This document shows, piece by piece, positions 1 through 9,328 of a stretch of 44,923 nt of DNA. Position 1 is the stretch's first letter, and each line of letters begins with the position of its first letter. The notes under the pieces are model-generated. The model was not told the DNA's origin. It was given only the letters and a program-made list of their open reading frames with translations, and did no database searches. The stretch comes from Comamonadaceae bacterium (GTDB lineage: Bacteria > Pseudomonadota > Gammaproteobacteria > Burkholderiales > Burkholderiaceae_C), in the NCBI GenBank assembly GCA_947372865.1, contig CANBVJ010000022.1, forward strand, positions 1-44,923, in the 5' to 3' direction. Position numbers and translations under genes: made by a program.

Positions 1-1
1 C

Positions 2-145
2 ATGCACCTGATGGACGGGCCCGATGAAGTGCATTTGCGCACCGTGGCCCGCGTCGAACTCAAAGCCGCCCAGGCCCGCGCAGGCGACGGCGCACGCTAC
101 TTCACCACGCCCGAACAGCTGCAGACGCCGCCGCGGATTCGCTAA
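2..145 (+). CDS. acyl-CoA dehydrogenase family protein, C-terminal fragment
   Basis: Only the last 47 codons are in the window; the gene starts outside it. The frame reads HLMDGPDEVHLRTVARVELK and continues for about 25 residues to a TAA stop. The segment DGPDEVH-R-VAR-E is the typical C-terminal end of acyl-CoA dehydrogenases of the ACAD10/11-like type, where it lies close to the flavin and subunit interface. The family oxidises acyl-CoA thioesters to enoyl-CoA with FAD. The gene converges on the BMP-type transporter operon and is separated from it by a bidirectional terminator. Substrate cannot be judged from the fragment. Confidence 0.75.
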   Translation: MHLMDGPDEVHLRTVARVELKAAQARAGDGARYFTTPEQLQTPPRIR

Positions 146-163
146 ATTGCAGGAATGCCAGAC

Positions 164-193
164 AAAAAAAGGCCGCTCAAGAGCGGCCTTTTT
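164..193. terminator. bidirectional rho-independent terminator
   Basis: A perfect 8-bp stem GGCCGCTC/GAGCGGCC with a 2-base loop (171-188) is flanked by seven A residues on the left and five T residues on the right. It can therefore end transcription of the acyl-CoA dehydrogenase gene on the plus strand and of the BMP transporter operon on the minus strand. Confidence 0.9.
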
Positions 194-211
194 GCTTGCA
201 GGTGAGAAGGA

Positions 212-1366
212 TTACTTCGCGCCCGGCACCTTGCCTTCAACGCCCTTGACGTAGAAGTTCACGCCGCTGAGGAACTTGTCGTCAGCGACTTGGTCTTTCT
301 TGAGCAGGGTTTTGCCGGTGTTGTCCAAGAGCGGACCTTTCCAGATGGAGAAGCTGCCGTCTTTCAGACCGGCCTTGACTTCGTCCACCTTGGCTTTGGT
401 CTCAGCGGGCACGTCTTCGGCAATCGACACCAGGTCAATCGCGCCTTCTTTCACACCCCACCACACGCCACCGGTCGTCCAGGTGCCTTCCAGAGCGTCC
501 TTGGTGGCCTTGATGTAGTACGGAGTCCAGTTGATCACGCTAGACGCCAAGTGGGCTTTGGGGCCGTAAGCGGTCATATCGGAATCCCAACCAAAGGCGC
601 GCTTGCCCTTGTCCTGGGCGGTTTTCAGCACTGCGGGGGAGTCGGTGTTCTGGAACAGAACGTCCGCGCCGCCGTTGATCAGGCTGGTGGCCGCTTCGGT
701 TTCTTTTGGTGGGTTGAACCACTCGTTCACCCACACCACTTTGGTCTTGATCTTGGGGTTGCTGGTTTGTGCGCCCAAGGTAAAGCTATTGATGTTGCGG
801 ATCACTTCAGGAATTGGCACCGAAGCCACCACGCCCAGCGTGCCGGTCTTGCTCATCTTGCCTGCGATCACGCCGGCCATATATGCGCCTTCGTAGGTGC
901 GGCTATCGTAAGTGCGCATGTTTTCCGCCGATTTGTAACCGGTGGCGTGCTCAAACTTGACGTCCTTGAAATCGGGGGCCACTTTGAGCATGGTTTCCAT
1001 GTAACCAAAGGTGGTACCGAAAATCAGCTTGTTGCCTTGGGTGGCCATGTCGCGGATGACGCGCTCGGCGTCTGCGGACTCGGGCACGTTTTCCACAAAA
1101 GAGGTCTGGATCTTGTCGCCAAACTCTTTTTCCAGCGCCTTGCGGGCGTTGTCATGGGCAAAAGTCCAGCCGCCGTCGCCCACAGGGCCGACATAAGCAA
1201 ACGCGATCTTCAGCGGCTCGGGCTTGGCCGGGGCGGCTGCAGAGGCTGCGGGAGCGGCAGCGGGCGCTGGCGCTTCTTCTTTCTTGCCGCAACCCACCAG
1301 CGCGGCAGCAGCCACGGCGGTCAGTGCTGCGAGTTTGAGCAGCGAACGTTTTTGCACATCTGTCAT
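212..1366 (-). CDS. BMP family ABC transporter substrate-binding lipoprotein
   Basis: The 384-residue product begins MTDVQKRSLLKL, has a hydrophobic signal segment and a lipobox LVGC with the lipidated cysteine at about residue 26, then a low-complexity Ala/Pro linker. The body (KIAFAYVGPVGDGGWTFAHD, later EGAYMAGVIAG) is typical of the BMP/PnrA family, whose members bind purine nucleosides or related compounds in the periplasm. The ATG at 1366 is preceded by AAGGAATT; an in-frame start ten codons upstream is less likely because it would precede the signal peptide. It is the last gene of a minus-strand operon with two permeases and an ATPase. Placement next to xdhAB suggests purine uptake; the exact ligand is inference. 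Confidence 0.9.
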   Translation of the reverse strand: MTDVQKRSLLKLAALTAVAAAALVGCGKKEEAPAPAAAPAASAAAPAKPEPLKIAFAYVGPVGDGGWTFAHDNARKALEKEFGDKIQTSFVENVPESADAERVIRDMATQGNKLIFGTTFGYMETMLKVAPDFKDVKFEHATGYKSAENMRTYDSRTYEGAYMAGVIAGKMSKTGTLGVVASVPIPEVIRNINSFTLGAQTSNPKIKTKVVWVNEWFNPPKETEAATSLINGGADVLFQNTDSPAVLKTAQDKGKRAFGWDSDMTAYGPKAHLASSVINWTPYYIKATKDALEGTWTTGGVWWGVKEGAIDLVSIAEDVPAETKAKVDEVKAGLKDGSFSIWKGPLLDNTGKTLLKKDQVADDKFLSGVNFYVKGVEGKVPGAK

Positions 1367-1405
1367 TTCAATTCCTTTGTAAAAAAGAGAGGTCAAGGGT
1401 AAAAA

Positions 1406-2326
1406 TCAGGATCCAGGGTAAAACGGTTTTCCGATGGAAGCGGGCATATTAATCCGAATCCAGGCCGGATTTCGCGAAATCAGGGCCAAAACCACGATGG
1501 TGGCGACATAGGGCAGCATGCTCAAAAACTGGCTGGGCACGTCCACGCCAATGCCTTGCAAGTGAAATTGCAGCATGGTCACGCCGCCAAACAGATAGGC
1601 GCCCAGCAGCACGCGCGCGGGCCGCCAGGTGGCAAAAGTGGTGAGCGCCAGCGCAATCCAGCCCTTGCCGGCCACCATGCCTTCGACCCACAGCGGGGTG
1701 TAAATGATGGAAATGTAGGCGCCCGCCACGCCGCACAGCGCGCCACCGGCCACCACGGCGCCAAAACGAATCCAGCGCACCGGGTAACCCAGCGCATGCG
1801 CCGACTCGGGCCGCTCGCCCACGCTGCGCAACACCAGCCCGGCGCGGGTGCGGTACAGCCACCACACCAAGGCGGCGGCAAACAGCACGGTCAAATACAC
1901 CAGCGGGTGGTGCCGAAACAGCGCCGGGCCCACGAAGGGGATGTCGGAAAGCACAGGAATCGCAAAACTGGGGCGCTCGGGCATTTTTTCCTGCACGTAG
2001 CTCACTCCGGCAAAAGCCGAAAACCCGCCGCCAAACAGGCTGAGCGCCAAGCCCGTGGCGTATTGGTTGGTGTTGAGCCAGATGACCAGCGCGCCAAACA
2101 CGGCGGCCATGGCCGCGCCAGCCAGCATGCCTGCCGCAAAGCCCAGGGTGTCGCTGCCGGTATGCACCACCGCCGCAAACCCGGCAATGGCCGCGCACAG
2201 CATCATGCCTTCGGCGCCCAGGTTAACGATGCCAGCTTTTTCGTTGATCAACAAGCCTAGCGAGGCAATGGCCAGCACGGTGCCGGCGTTCAAGGTGGCA
2301 GCAATCAGGAGTGCGTAGGGTTCCAT
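1406..2326 (-). CDS. ABC transporter permease, BMP/nucleoside type (second permease)
   Basis: A 306-residue polytopic inner-membrane protein with about eight to ten hydrophobic segments. The start MEPYALLIAATLNAGTVLAI and the segment NEKAGIVNLGAEGMMLCAA (about residues 28-46) are hallmarks of the YufQ-like permeases paired with BMP-family binding proteins, a branch of the branched-chain amino-acid permease family. It should form a heterodimeric channel with the permease encoded immediately upstream, 15 bp away, powered by the ATPase at 3418-4932. All four genes run in the same direction, consistent with one transcript. Confidence 0.9.
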   Translation of the reverse strand: MEPYALLIAATLNAGTVLAIASLGLLINEKAGIVNLGAEGMMLCAAIAGFAAVVHTGSDTLGFAAGMLAGAAMAAVFGALVIWLNTNQYATGLALSLFGGGFSAFAGVSYVQEKMPERPSFAIPVLSDIPFVGPALFRHHPLVYLTVLFAAALVWWLYRTRAGLVLRSVGERPESAHALGYPVRWIRFGAVVAGGALCGVAGAYISIIYTPLWVEGMVAGKGWIALALTTFATWRPARVLLGAYLFGGVTMLQFHLQGIGVDVPSQFLSMLPYVATIVVLALISRNPAWIRINMPASIGKPFYPGS

Positions 2327-2341
2327 GGTCTGGGGCGCTCC

Positions 2342-3421
2342 TTAAGCGTGGGCCACGGCGCGCGCTTGGCGCACCAGACGGTAATTGACCAGGGTGTCGC
2401 AGGCCAGCAAGGTAAACAAGAGCAAGCCTTGAAACACGCCGGTCAGCGACTTGGGCAGCCCCAGGCGCGACTGCGCGAGTTCACCACCGATGTAAAACAT
2501 GCTCATCAGCAGGCTGGAAAACACCAGGCCCACCGGGTGCAAACGCCCCACATAGGCCACGATGATGGCGGCAAAGCCATAGCCCGCAGGCACATAGGGC
2601 GTGAGCTGGCCAATCGGTCCGGCCACTTCCAGCGCCCCGGCCAGGCCCGCCAAACCGCCCGAGACCAGCAACGCTGTCCACAGCGCCTGGCGTGATGAAA
2701 ACCCGGCATAGCGCGCCGCCGCCGGGGCCAAACCGCCCACCTGCTGCGCAAACCCGGCGCGCGTGCGGAACAAAAACACCCAGACCGCGCCCACACCGGC
2801 CAGCGCGAACAGCACGCCAATACTCATGCGCGAGCCGGCAAACAGCTTCGGGATGCGGGTCACAGCCTCAAAGTTTTGGGTTTGCGGAAAGTTGTAGCCA
2901 TTGGGGTCTTTCCAGGGGCCGTAGACCAAGTAGCCCAGCACCTGCACGGCCACATACACCATCATCAGGCTGACCAAAATCTCGTTGGCGTTAAAGCGGT
3001 CGCGCAGCAGCGCGGTAATGCCCGCCCACAGCATGCCGCCCAGTACACCGGCCAATATCACCGGCACCACAATCCAGCCGCCCGTGGTTTTGTCGGCCAT
3101 CAGCGCCACGCCGCTGGCCGCCACCGCACCCAGGATGTACTGGCCTTCGGAGCCGATGTTCCACACATTGGAGCGGAAAGACACCGCCAAGCCCAGCGCA
3201 ATGAGCAAAAGCGGCGTGGCCTTGACCACCAGCTCGCCCAGGGCGTAGCCGCTTTTGATGGGTTCCCAAAAAAAGATTTGCAAGCCGCGCACCGGGTCTT
3301 TGCCCAAGAGCTTGAACAGCACCAGGCCAATCAGCACGGTCAGCGCCAGCGCCAGCACAGGCGAGGCAAAAGTCCACAGCTTTGATGGCTGGGGCCGAAC
3401 CTGGAGTTTGAAACCCATCAT
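2342..3421 (-). CDS. ABC transporter permease, BMP/nucleoside type (first permease)
   Basis: A polytopic inner-membrane protein of about 359 residues, YufP-like. The segment SFRSNVWNIGSEGQYILGAV is the conserved region matching NLGAEG of its partner permease. I chose the ATG at 3421 because it overlaps the ATPase stop codon (ATGA) and has GGAG about 8-10 bases upstream; a second in-frame ATG at 3448 adds nine residues and also has a purine-rich stretch before it, so the start is not certain. Overlap with the ATPase gene implies translational coupling and fixed stoichiometry. Role: membrane half of a nucleoside or purine importer. Confidence 0.88.
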   Translation of the reverse strand: MMGFKLQVRPQPSKLWTFASPVLALALTVLIGLVLFKLLGKDPVRGLQIFFWEPIKSGYALGELVVKATPLLLIALGLAVSFRSNVWNIGSEGQYILGAVAASGVALMADKTTGGWIVVPVILAGVLGGMLWAGITALLRDRFNANEILVSLMMVYVAVQVLGYLVYGPWKDPNGYNFPQTQNFEAVTRIPKLFAGSRMSIGVLFALAGVGAVWVFLFRTRAGFAQQVGGLAPAAARYAGFSSRQALWTALLVSGGLAGLAGALEVAGPIGQLTPYVPAGYGFAAIIVAYVGRLHPVGLVFSSLLMSMFYIGGELAQSRLGLPKSLTGVFQGLLLFTLLACDTLVNYRLVRQARAVAHA

Positions 3422-4932
3422 GCTGCGCTCCACAAACCGCTCATCCATTCACCCACCTGCTCCACCGTAGCCTGCGCGGTGGCCACCGAGGGCGACAACT
3501 TGCCGTGTGCGATCACGTGCAGGCGGTCGCAGACTTCAAACAGCTCGTCGAGCTCTTCGCTGACCACCAGCACCGCGCAACCGGCGTCGCGCAGGGCCAA
3601 AATCGCGCCCCGAATCTGCGCCGCCGCCCCCACGTCCACGCCCCAGGTGGGCTGCGAGACGATAAAGAGGCTGGGCTGCGCGTCAATCTCGCGCCCGACA
3701 ATGAATTTTTGCAAATTGCCGCCCGAGAGCGAGCGCGCCGCTGCGTCTGGCCCATTGGCCTTGACGCCAAAGCGCTCCATGATGCGCCGGGCCTGGGCGT
3801 CGAGCGCGCCCAATTGCAGCCAGCCACCCAAAAAATGGGGCGCGGCAATCGCCTCGCGCCGCGTCAGCAACAGGTTTTGCGCCAAGCTCAGCGTGGGCAC
3901 GGCGCCGCGGCCCAGGCGTTCTTCGGGCACAAAGTGCAGGCCTAACTTGCGCCGTGCACCCGGATGCAGGGCCGACACATCGTGCGCGCCCATGGTGATG
4001 CTGCCCGCAGGTGCGCGGCAGTCTTCGCCCGACAGGGCGTAGAGCAGCTCTTTTTGCCCGTTGCCCGACACGCCGGCAATCCCTACCACCTCGCCCGCGC
4101 GCACCTGCAAATCAATGCCTTGCAGGTCTACGCCAAACTGGTCTTCGCGCGGCAAACTCAGGCCCTTCACGCGCAAGCGGGCCTCGCCCACGGCTCGCGT
4201 GTTGTGCACCAGCTTGGACGGCTCGCTGCCAATCATCAGGCGCGAGAGCGATGCGTTGGACTCGTCCGCCGGGTTGCACACGCCGGTGACCTTGCCCCCG
4301 CGCAGCACGGTGCAGGCGTTGCACAGCGCGCGGATTTCGTGCAGCTTGTGGCTGATGTACAAAATGCTGCAACCCTCAGACGCGAGCTGCTTGAGCACCA
4401 CAAACAATTTTTCCACCGCCTGGGGCGTGAGCACCGAGGTCGGTTCGTCCAGGATGAGCAATTGCGGGTTGGTCAAGAGCGCGCGGATGATTTCCACCCG
4501 CTGCATTTCGCCTACGCCCAGGGTGTGGACCGGGCGCTCGGGGTCGATGTCCAGGCCGTACTGCGCGGCCTTTTGGCTAATGCTGCTGGCCACCTGGCTC
4601 AGGCTCAGGCTTTTGTCCAGACCCAGCCAGACGTTCTCAGCCACCGTGATGGTGTCAAACAAATTGAAATGCTGAAACACCATGCTGATTCCCAGCGCGC
4701 GTGCCTCTTTGGGGTTGCGCACATGGGCCACTTGGCCGTTGAAGGCGATCTGGCCCGCGTCGGGCTTGATGGAGCCGTAGATGATCTTCATCAGCGTGGA
4801 CTTGCCCGCGCCATTTTCGCCCAACACAGCGTGGGTCTGGCCGGGCAGCACCGTGAGCGCCACGTCGCTGTTGGCGATGACGCCCGGATAGGCTTTGGTA
4901 ATACCGGTGAGTTGAAGGCGGGGTGCGATCAT
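3418..4932 (-). CDS. ABC transporter ATP-binding protein, tandem-domain, BMP/nucleoside type
   Basis: A 504-residue protein with two nucleotide-binding domains, the layout of sugar and nucleoside importers (RbsA/YufO type). In domain 1: Walker A GENGAGKST, Walker B LLILDEPTSVLTP and a signature region LGVGEMQRVEI in place of LSGGQ. In domain 2: signature LSGGNLQKFIVGRE, while its Walker A region reads GVSGNGQKEL, degenerate as is usual for the second domain in this family. The ATG at 4932 gives MIAPRLQLTGITKAYPG, the normal beginning of the family; the frame stays open upstream but only as antisense to xdhA. First gene of the minus-strand transporter operon, divergent from xdhA. Confidence 0.93.
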   Translation of the reverse strand: MIAPRLQLTGITKAYPGVIANSDVALTVLPGQTHAVLGENGAGKSTLMKIIYGSIKPDAGQIAFNGQVAHVRNPKEARALGISMVFQHFNLFDTITVAENVWLGLDKSLSLSQVASSISQKAAQYGLDIDPERPVHTLGVGEMQRVEIIRALLTNPQLLILDEPTSVLTPQAVEKLFVVLKQLASEGCSILYISHKLHEIRALCNACTVLRGGKVTGVCNPADESNASLSRLMIGSEPSKLVHNTRAVGEARLRVKGLSLPREDQFGVDLQGIDLQVRAGEVVGIAGVSGNGQKELLYALSGEDCRAPAGSITMGAHDVSALHPGARRKLGLHFVPEERLGRGAVPTLSLAQNLLLTRREAIAAPHFLGGWLQLGALDAQARRIMERFGVKANGPDAAARSLSGGNLQKFIVGREIDAQPSLFIVSQPTWGVDVGAAAQIRGAILALRDAGCAVLVVSEELDELFEVCDRLHVIAHGKLSPSVATAQATVEQVGEWMSGLWSAA

Positions 4933-5062
4933 GCGGCTTTTGGGGGGGATGGGGCGAATGCGGATTACCAGCGTTGAATGAATGCGTATGCTAACGGCTT
5001 GCGTGGGATGGTTAAGACCTGATTTACCCTTGCACCAATTTGAGGCACAAAGGACACGGTTG
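4933..5062. promoter_or_regulatory. divergent promoter region between nucleoside transporter and xdhAB
   Basis: This 130-bp gap separates the divergent ATPase and xdhA genes and must hold promoters for both. I cannot place convincing -35/-10 boxes. It contains GCGTATGC at 4984-4991, an 8-mer also present upstream of urtA and in the ureA/response-regulator gap. AAAGGAC at about 5049-5055 is the xdhA ribosome binding site. Confidence 0.5.
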
Positions 5063-6622
5063 ATGGACACACAAGCAATTAGCAAGCCCATTCGTTTTAT
5101 CAAGGGCGGCACGGTGCACACGCTGGCGCAGGCGGCGCCCACGCGCACCCTGCTCGAAGTGCTGCGCGAAGACCTGCACTGCACCGGCACCAAAGAAGGC
5201 TGCGGCGAAGGCGACTGTGGCGCCTGCACCGTGTTGGTGGGCGAGCTGCGCGCGGGCAAGCTGCACACGCAGGCGGTCAACAGTTGCATCAAGCTGGCGC
5301 ATTCGGTAGACGGCATGGCGTTGTGGACGGTGGAAGACCTGGCCGCGCCCAACGGCAGCCTGCACCCCGCGCAAACCGCGCTGGCGCAGTGCCACGGCTC
5401 GCAATGCGGCTTTTGCACGCCGGGCTTTGTGATGAGCCTGGCGGCGCTGGCCGAACAGCACCCCCAACGCGCCATCAGCCGCGAAGTGGCGTCCAAGGCG
5501 CTGTCGGGCAATCTGTGCCGCTGCACCGGTTACCGCCCGATTCTGGACGCCGCGCAGGCCATGGCACAGCTGCCGCGCCAGCCTTTGGACACGCCCGAAG
5601 TGCGCAGCGGCCTGCGCGCCCTGGCCCAGGTGGCGCAGGCCGAGGCCGCCGCATTGGCGCCCGTCATACCAGCGTCCAAGCGCGCGCCCAAACCCCGGAT
5701 GGACGCCTACGCCGCGCCCACCGACCTGGCCACGCTGCTGGCGCTGCGCCACGCCTATCCGCAGGCCCAAATCGTGGCCGGTTGCACCGACGTGGGTTTG
5801 TGGATTACCAAGCAGCACCGCGACTTTGCCCAGGTGCTCGATGTGACGCGCGTGGAAGAGCTGCGCCAGATTGACGATTACCCGCACCACATCGCCATTG
5901 GCGCTGCGGTAAACCTGACGGACGCTTTTGCCGCCCTGGTGGCGCAGCGGCCCCAGTTGCAAAGCTTTGCCCAGCGCTTTGCCGGCCTGCCGGTGCGCAA
6001 CGCAGGCACGCTGGGCGGCAATGTGGCCAATGGCTCGCCGATTGGCGACTCCATGCCGCTTTTGATTGCCCTGGGCGCCAACGCGGTGCTCGTAAGTGTC
6101 AGCGGTTACCGCGAAATGCCCATCGAAGAGCTGTACCTGGCCTACCGCAAAACCGCCCTGCGCCCGGACGAGGTTCTGGGCTGGATCAAGGTGCCCAAGC
6201 CGCTGCCCAAAGTTCGCAGCAAGACCAGGGCGTCCAGCGGCGAACTGTGCCGCGTTTACAAAATCTCCAAGCGCTTTGAGGACGATATTTCTGCCGTCTG
6301 CCTGGCGCTCAATGTTCATCTTGAGGGTGGACGTGTGGTGAGCGCCTCCATTGGTGCCGGTGGCGTGGCCGCCACCCCGGTGCGCGCACGCGCCACGCAA
6401 GCCGCCCTCGAGGGCCATACCTGGAACGAGGCCACGGTACACAACGCCATGGCCGCCCTGCGCGCCGAGTTCGCGCCGATCTCTGACATGCGCGCCAGCG
6501 GCGCCTACCGCAGCGAAGTGCTGGGCAATCTGCTCTGGCGCTTTTGGCTGGAAAGCCAGGGCACGCCGCGCACCGACCTGCAAGCACTGGACGCACGGGA
6601 CCTGGAGGGAGCACAGCCATGA
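5063..6622 (+). CDS. xdhA: xanthine dehydrogenase small subunit (2Fe-2S and FAD domains)
   Basis: A 519-residue protein with the domain order of bacterial XdhA. The plant-type 2Fe-2S ligands are C47, C52, C55 (GCGEGDCGACTVLVG) and C75; the second cluster uses C115, C118 (CGFCTPGF) and C152, C154 (LCRCTGYRP). The FAD-binding domain covers about 199-370 with NAGTLGGNVANGSPIGD, followed by the CO-dehydrogenase flavoprotein C-terminal domain. It passes electrons from the molybdenum subunit XdhB to NAD+ during oxidation of hypoxanthine and xanthine to urate in the cytoplasm. The ATG at 5063 follows AAAGGAC; the frame extends 27 codons upstream without homology. The stop overlaps the xdhB start (ATGA). 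Confidence 0.96.
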   Translation: MDTQAISKPIRFIKGGTVHTLAQAAPTRTLLEVLREDLHCTGTKEGCGEGDCGACTVLVGELRAGKLHTQAVNSCIKLAHSVDGMALWTVEDLAAPNGSLHPAQTALAQCHGSQCGFCTPGFVMSLAALAEQHPQRAISREVASKALSGNLCRCTGYRPILDAAQAMAQLPRQPLDTPEVRSGLRALAQVAQAEAAALAPVIPASKRAPKPRMDAYAAPTDLATLLALRHAYPQAQIVAGCTDVGLWITKQHRDFAQVLDVTRVEELRQIDDYPHHIAIGAAVNLTDAFAALVAQRPQLQSFAQRFAGLPVRNAGTLGGNVANGSPIGDSMPLLIALGANAVLVSVSGYREMPIEELYLAYRKTALRPDEVLGWIKVPKPLPKVRSKTRASSGELCRVYKISKRFEDDISAVCLALNVHLEGGRVVSASIGAGGVAATPVRARATQAALEGHTWNEATVHNAMAALRAEFAPISDMRASGAYRSEVLGNLLWRFWLESQGTPRTDLQALDARDLEGAQP

Positions 6623-9024
6623 AAACCACCCGCACGCCCAAGACGCGCGCCGCCGCAAAACCCCAAACAGCCGTCCAGGCCTTGGCCTCAACCCCCGCCA
6701 GCGGCCGCACCATCGCGCACGAAAGCGCACTGGCCCAGGTGGCGGGCGCCGCCACTTATATTGATGACATGCCCGAGCTGCGCGGCACCCTGCACGCGGC
6801 GCCCATTTTGTCCACCCAGGCCCACGGCCATTTGCGTGGCGTGGACGCCCGCGCCGCGCTGGCCATGCCCGGCGTGGTCGGCGTGGTCTTGAGCGCCGAC
6901 ATTCCCGGCGACCCGATGCTGGCCGCCTTTGCCGGTGACGAACCGGTATTTGCCCTCGACACGGTGCAGCACGTGGGCCAGGTTATTGGCCTGGTGGTGG
7001 CGCGCACCGTGATGCAAGCGCGCCACGCTGCGCGCAAGGTGGCGCTGCAGATCGACGCCCTGCCCGCCATCCTGACGGTGCAAGCGGCGCTGGAGGCGCA
7101 AAGCTATGTGCTGCCGCCCGTGCACGTGCACCGGGGCGACGTGAAGGCGGGCCTGGAAAGCGCCGAACACACGCTGCGCGGCACGCTAGAGGTGGGCGGT
7201 CAAGAGCACTTTTATTTGGAGGGCCAGGTGGCCTACGCCGTGCCGCATGCCCAAGGCCAATGGTCGGTCTACAGCAGCACCCAGCACCCGGGCGAAGTGC
7301 AGCACTGGGTGGCGCACGCTTTAGGCCTGCACAACCACGCGGTGCGGGTGGAATGCCGGCGCATGGGCGGCGGCTTTGGCGGCAAGGAAACCCAGGCCGG
7401 CCATGTGGCGGTGTGGGCGGCAGTCGCCGCACACAAGTTCAAGGCGCCGGTCAAGCTGCGCCTGGACCGGGACGATGACTTCATGGTCACCGGCAAGCGC
7501 CACCCCTTTGCCTACGAATACACGGCTGGTTTTGACGCCACGGGGCGGCTCACCGCACTGGAATTGATGATGGCGGCCAACTGCGGCTTTAGCGCCGACC
7601 TGTCGGGTCCGGTGGCCGACCGCGCGGTGTTCCACAGCGACAACGCCTACTTTCTGGAAAACGTGGCCATTGCCTCCTACCGCTGCAAAACCCACACCCA
7701 AAGCCATACCGCGTTTCGCGGCTTTGGCGGGCCCCAAGGCGTGGTGGTGATTGAGGCCATCTTGGGCGACATCGCGCGCCACCTGGGGATTGATGCGCTT
7801 GATGTGCGCTTGCGCAATCTGTACAGCGACGAAGCGCTGACCGACCAAGGCACCGACGGCCACCACCCGGTGCTGCGTCGCGACACCACGCACTACCAAA
7901 TGAAGGTGGAAGACAACATCTTGGCACCCCTCTTGGGCACGCTAGAGTCCACGTCCAACTACCGCCAGCGCCGCGCCGACATTGCCGCCTGGAACGCCAA
8001 GAGCCCCATCCTCAAGCGCGGGCTGGCGCTCACGCCGGTCAAGTTTGGCATCAGCTTTACTGCCACCTTGTTTAACCAGGCCGGGGCTTTGGTGCATGTG
8101 TACCTGGACGGCAGCGTGCGCATCCACCACGGCGGCACCGAAATGGGCCAGGGCCTGCACACCAAGATCACGCAAATCGTGGCCGACGAACTTGGCGTGC
8201 CTTTTGAGCGCGTGCTGTGCAGCGCCAGCGACACCAGCGCCATTCCCAACGCATCGGCCACCGCCGCGTCTGCAGGCACCGACCTCAACGGCCGCGCCGC
8301 CCAGTTTGCCGCCCGCCATGTGCGCGACAACCTGGCGGCGTTTGTCTGCGGCCTGGACGGCTGCGGCGCAGGCGCCATTGCATTCAAAGGCGGCCAGGTG
8401 ATTTCGCCCACTGCCACGCGCAGCTTTGACGCGGTAGTGCAAATGGCCTACGCCAACCGCATCCAGCTCTGGAGCGACGGCTTTTACCGCACGCCCAAAA
8501 TCCATTACGACAAAACCACGCTCACCGGGCGGCCGTTTTATTACTTTGCTTATGGCGCGGCCTGCACCGAAGTGGCCATTGACACGCTCACCGGCGAGAG
8601 CCGGGTGCTCAAGGTGGACATCCTGCACGACGTGGGGCGCAGCATCAATCCGGGCCTGGACATCGGCCAGATTGAGGGCGGCTTTGTCCAAGGCATGGGC
8701 TGGCTGACCACCGAACAACTGGTGTGGAACGACAAGGGCGTGTTGTCCACCCACGCGCCCAGCACTTACAAAATCCCCACGGCGGGCGACGTGCCTGCGC
8801 ACTTCAAGGTCGATTTGTGGCCCGAACCCAACCGCGAGGACAACGTGTTTGGTTCCAAAGCTGTGGGAGAGCCGCCCTTTATGCTGGCCATCAGCGTGTT
8901 TGAAGCCCTGCGCGACGCGGTGGCGCAAGCGCGCGGCGCTAACCCAGGCGGCGCGACATCCGACCCGGTGCAACTGAACGCGCCAGCCACGGCAGAAAAC
9001 GTGCTGTGGGCGGTGCAGCGCTAA
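6619..9024 (+). CDS. xdhB: xanthine dehydrogenase molybdopterin-binding subunit
   Basis: An 801-residue large subunit carrying the molybdenum cofactor. Visible family signatures are GGGFGGKETQ at about 250-259, FRGFGGPQG, EMGQGLHTKITQ, and VGEPPFMLA with the catalytic glutamate at about E751, the base that activates the hydroxylating water. The ATG at 6619 overlaps the xdhA stop codon, which decides the start over an in-frame codon 25 residues upstream. The N-terminal 30 residues are Lys/Arg/Thr-rich and not conserved in the family as I know it. Pairs with XdhA and needs XdhC (19962-20765), which lies 11 kb away rather than directly downstream. Confidence 0.96.
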   Translation: MKTTRTPKTRAAAKPQTAVQALASTPASGRTIAHESALAQVAGAATYIDDMPELRGTLHAAPILSTQAHGHLRGVDARAALAMPGVVGVVLSADIPGDPMLAAFAGDEPVFALDTVQHVGQVIGLVVARTVMQARHAARKVALQIDALPAILTVQAALEAQSYVLPPVHVHRGDVKAGLESAEHTLRGTLEVGGQEHFYLEGQVAYAVPHAQGQWSVYSSTQHPGEVQHWVAHALGLHNHAVRVECRRMGGGFGGKETQAGHVAVWAAVAAHKFKAPVKLRLDRDDDFMVTGKRHPFAYEYTAGFDATGRLTALELMMAANCGFSADLSGPVADRAVFHSDNAYFLENVAIASYRCKTHTQSHTAFRGFGGPQGVVVIEAILGDIARHLGIDALDVRLRNLYSDEALTDQGTDGHHPVLRRDTTHYQMKVEDNILAPLLGTLESTSNYRQRRADIAAWNAKSPILKRGLALTPVKFGISFTATLFNQAGALVHVYLDGSVRIHHGGTEMGQGLHTKITQIVADELGVPFERVLCSASDTSAIPNASATAASAGTDLNGRAAQFAARHVRDNLAAFVCGLDGCGAGAIAFKGGQVISPTATRSFDAVVQMAYANRIQLWSDGFYRTPKIHYDKTTLTGRPFYYFAYGAACTEVAIDTLTGESRVLKVDILHDVGRSINPGLDIGQIEGGFVQGMGWLTTEQLVWNDKGVLSTHAPSTYKIPTAGDVPAHFKVDLWPEPNREDNVFGSKAVGEPPFMLAISVFEALRDAVAQARGANPGGATSDPVQLNAPATAENVLWAVQR

Positions 9025-9046
9025 ACGGCAGCTAGCTTCCACACCC

Positions 9047-9310
9047 GTGCCGACCCTTAGCGCGCTGCTGCAAAGCATTGAAGGCTTGCGCCTGGACAAC
9101 ACCGAGGTCGGCACGCAAATGCAGGCTGCGGTGCAAGCCATTGCCACCGCGCATGGACTGAAGCTGCGCGCACCGCCCCCCTGGCCCACCACCTGCTGTG
9201 GCCGGGGCTGCGCGAGCTGCGTGTGGGAGGGCTATTACGCCGCCCTGGGCTGGTGGCGCGAAGACGCGCTGGCAGCGCTGCGGGGCGCCAGCGCCCCTCA
9301 GTTAGACTGA
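9047..9310 (+). CDS. oxidoreductase-like domain protein (Cys-rich, 87 aa)
   Basis: A small protein with the motif TTCCGRGCASCVWEGYYAA at about residues 48-66. This four-cysteine pattern, PTTCCGRGC-x2-C-VWE-Y, is that of the oxidoreductase-like domain (PF09791 as I recall it), also found at the N terminus of some eukaryotic mitochondrial proteins. The cysteines could bind a metal or cluster, but no reaction is known. The start is a GTG at 9047, 22 bp after the xdhB stop, without a strong ribosome binding site, suggesting readthrough from xdhAB. A function in assembly or redox partnering of the xanthine dehydrogenase is only a guess from position. Confidence 0.75.
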   Translation: MPTLSALLQSIEGLRLDNTEVGTQMQAAVQAIATAHGLKLRAPPPWPTTCCGRGCASCVWEGYYAALGWWREDALAALRGASAPQLD

Positions 9311-9328
9311 GGCAAAGGAAATATCACT

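Noticed and set aside
4933..5526. 198-codon N-terminal extension of the tandem ABC ATPase
   Set aside because: Antisense to xdhA; MIAPRLQLTGITKAYPG at 4932 is the normal family start.
5024..6730. 568-codon open frame on the minus strand across xdhA
   Set aside because: Exactly antisense to a well-supported gene; low-complexity Gly/His/Arg/Ala composition typical of shadow frames in GC-rich DNA, no ribosome binding site or family similarity.
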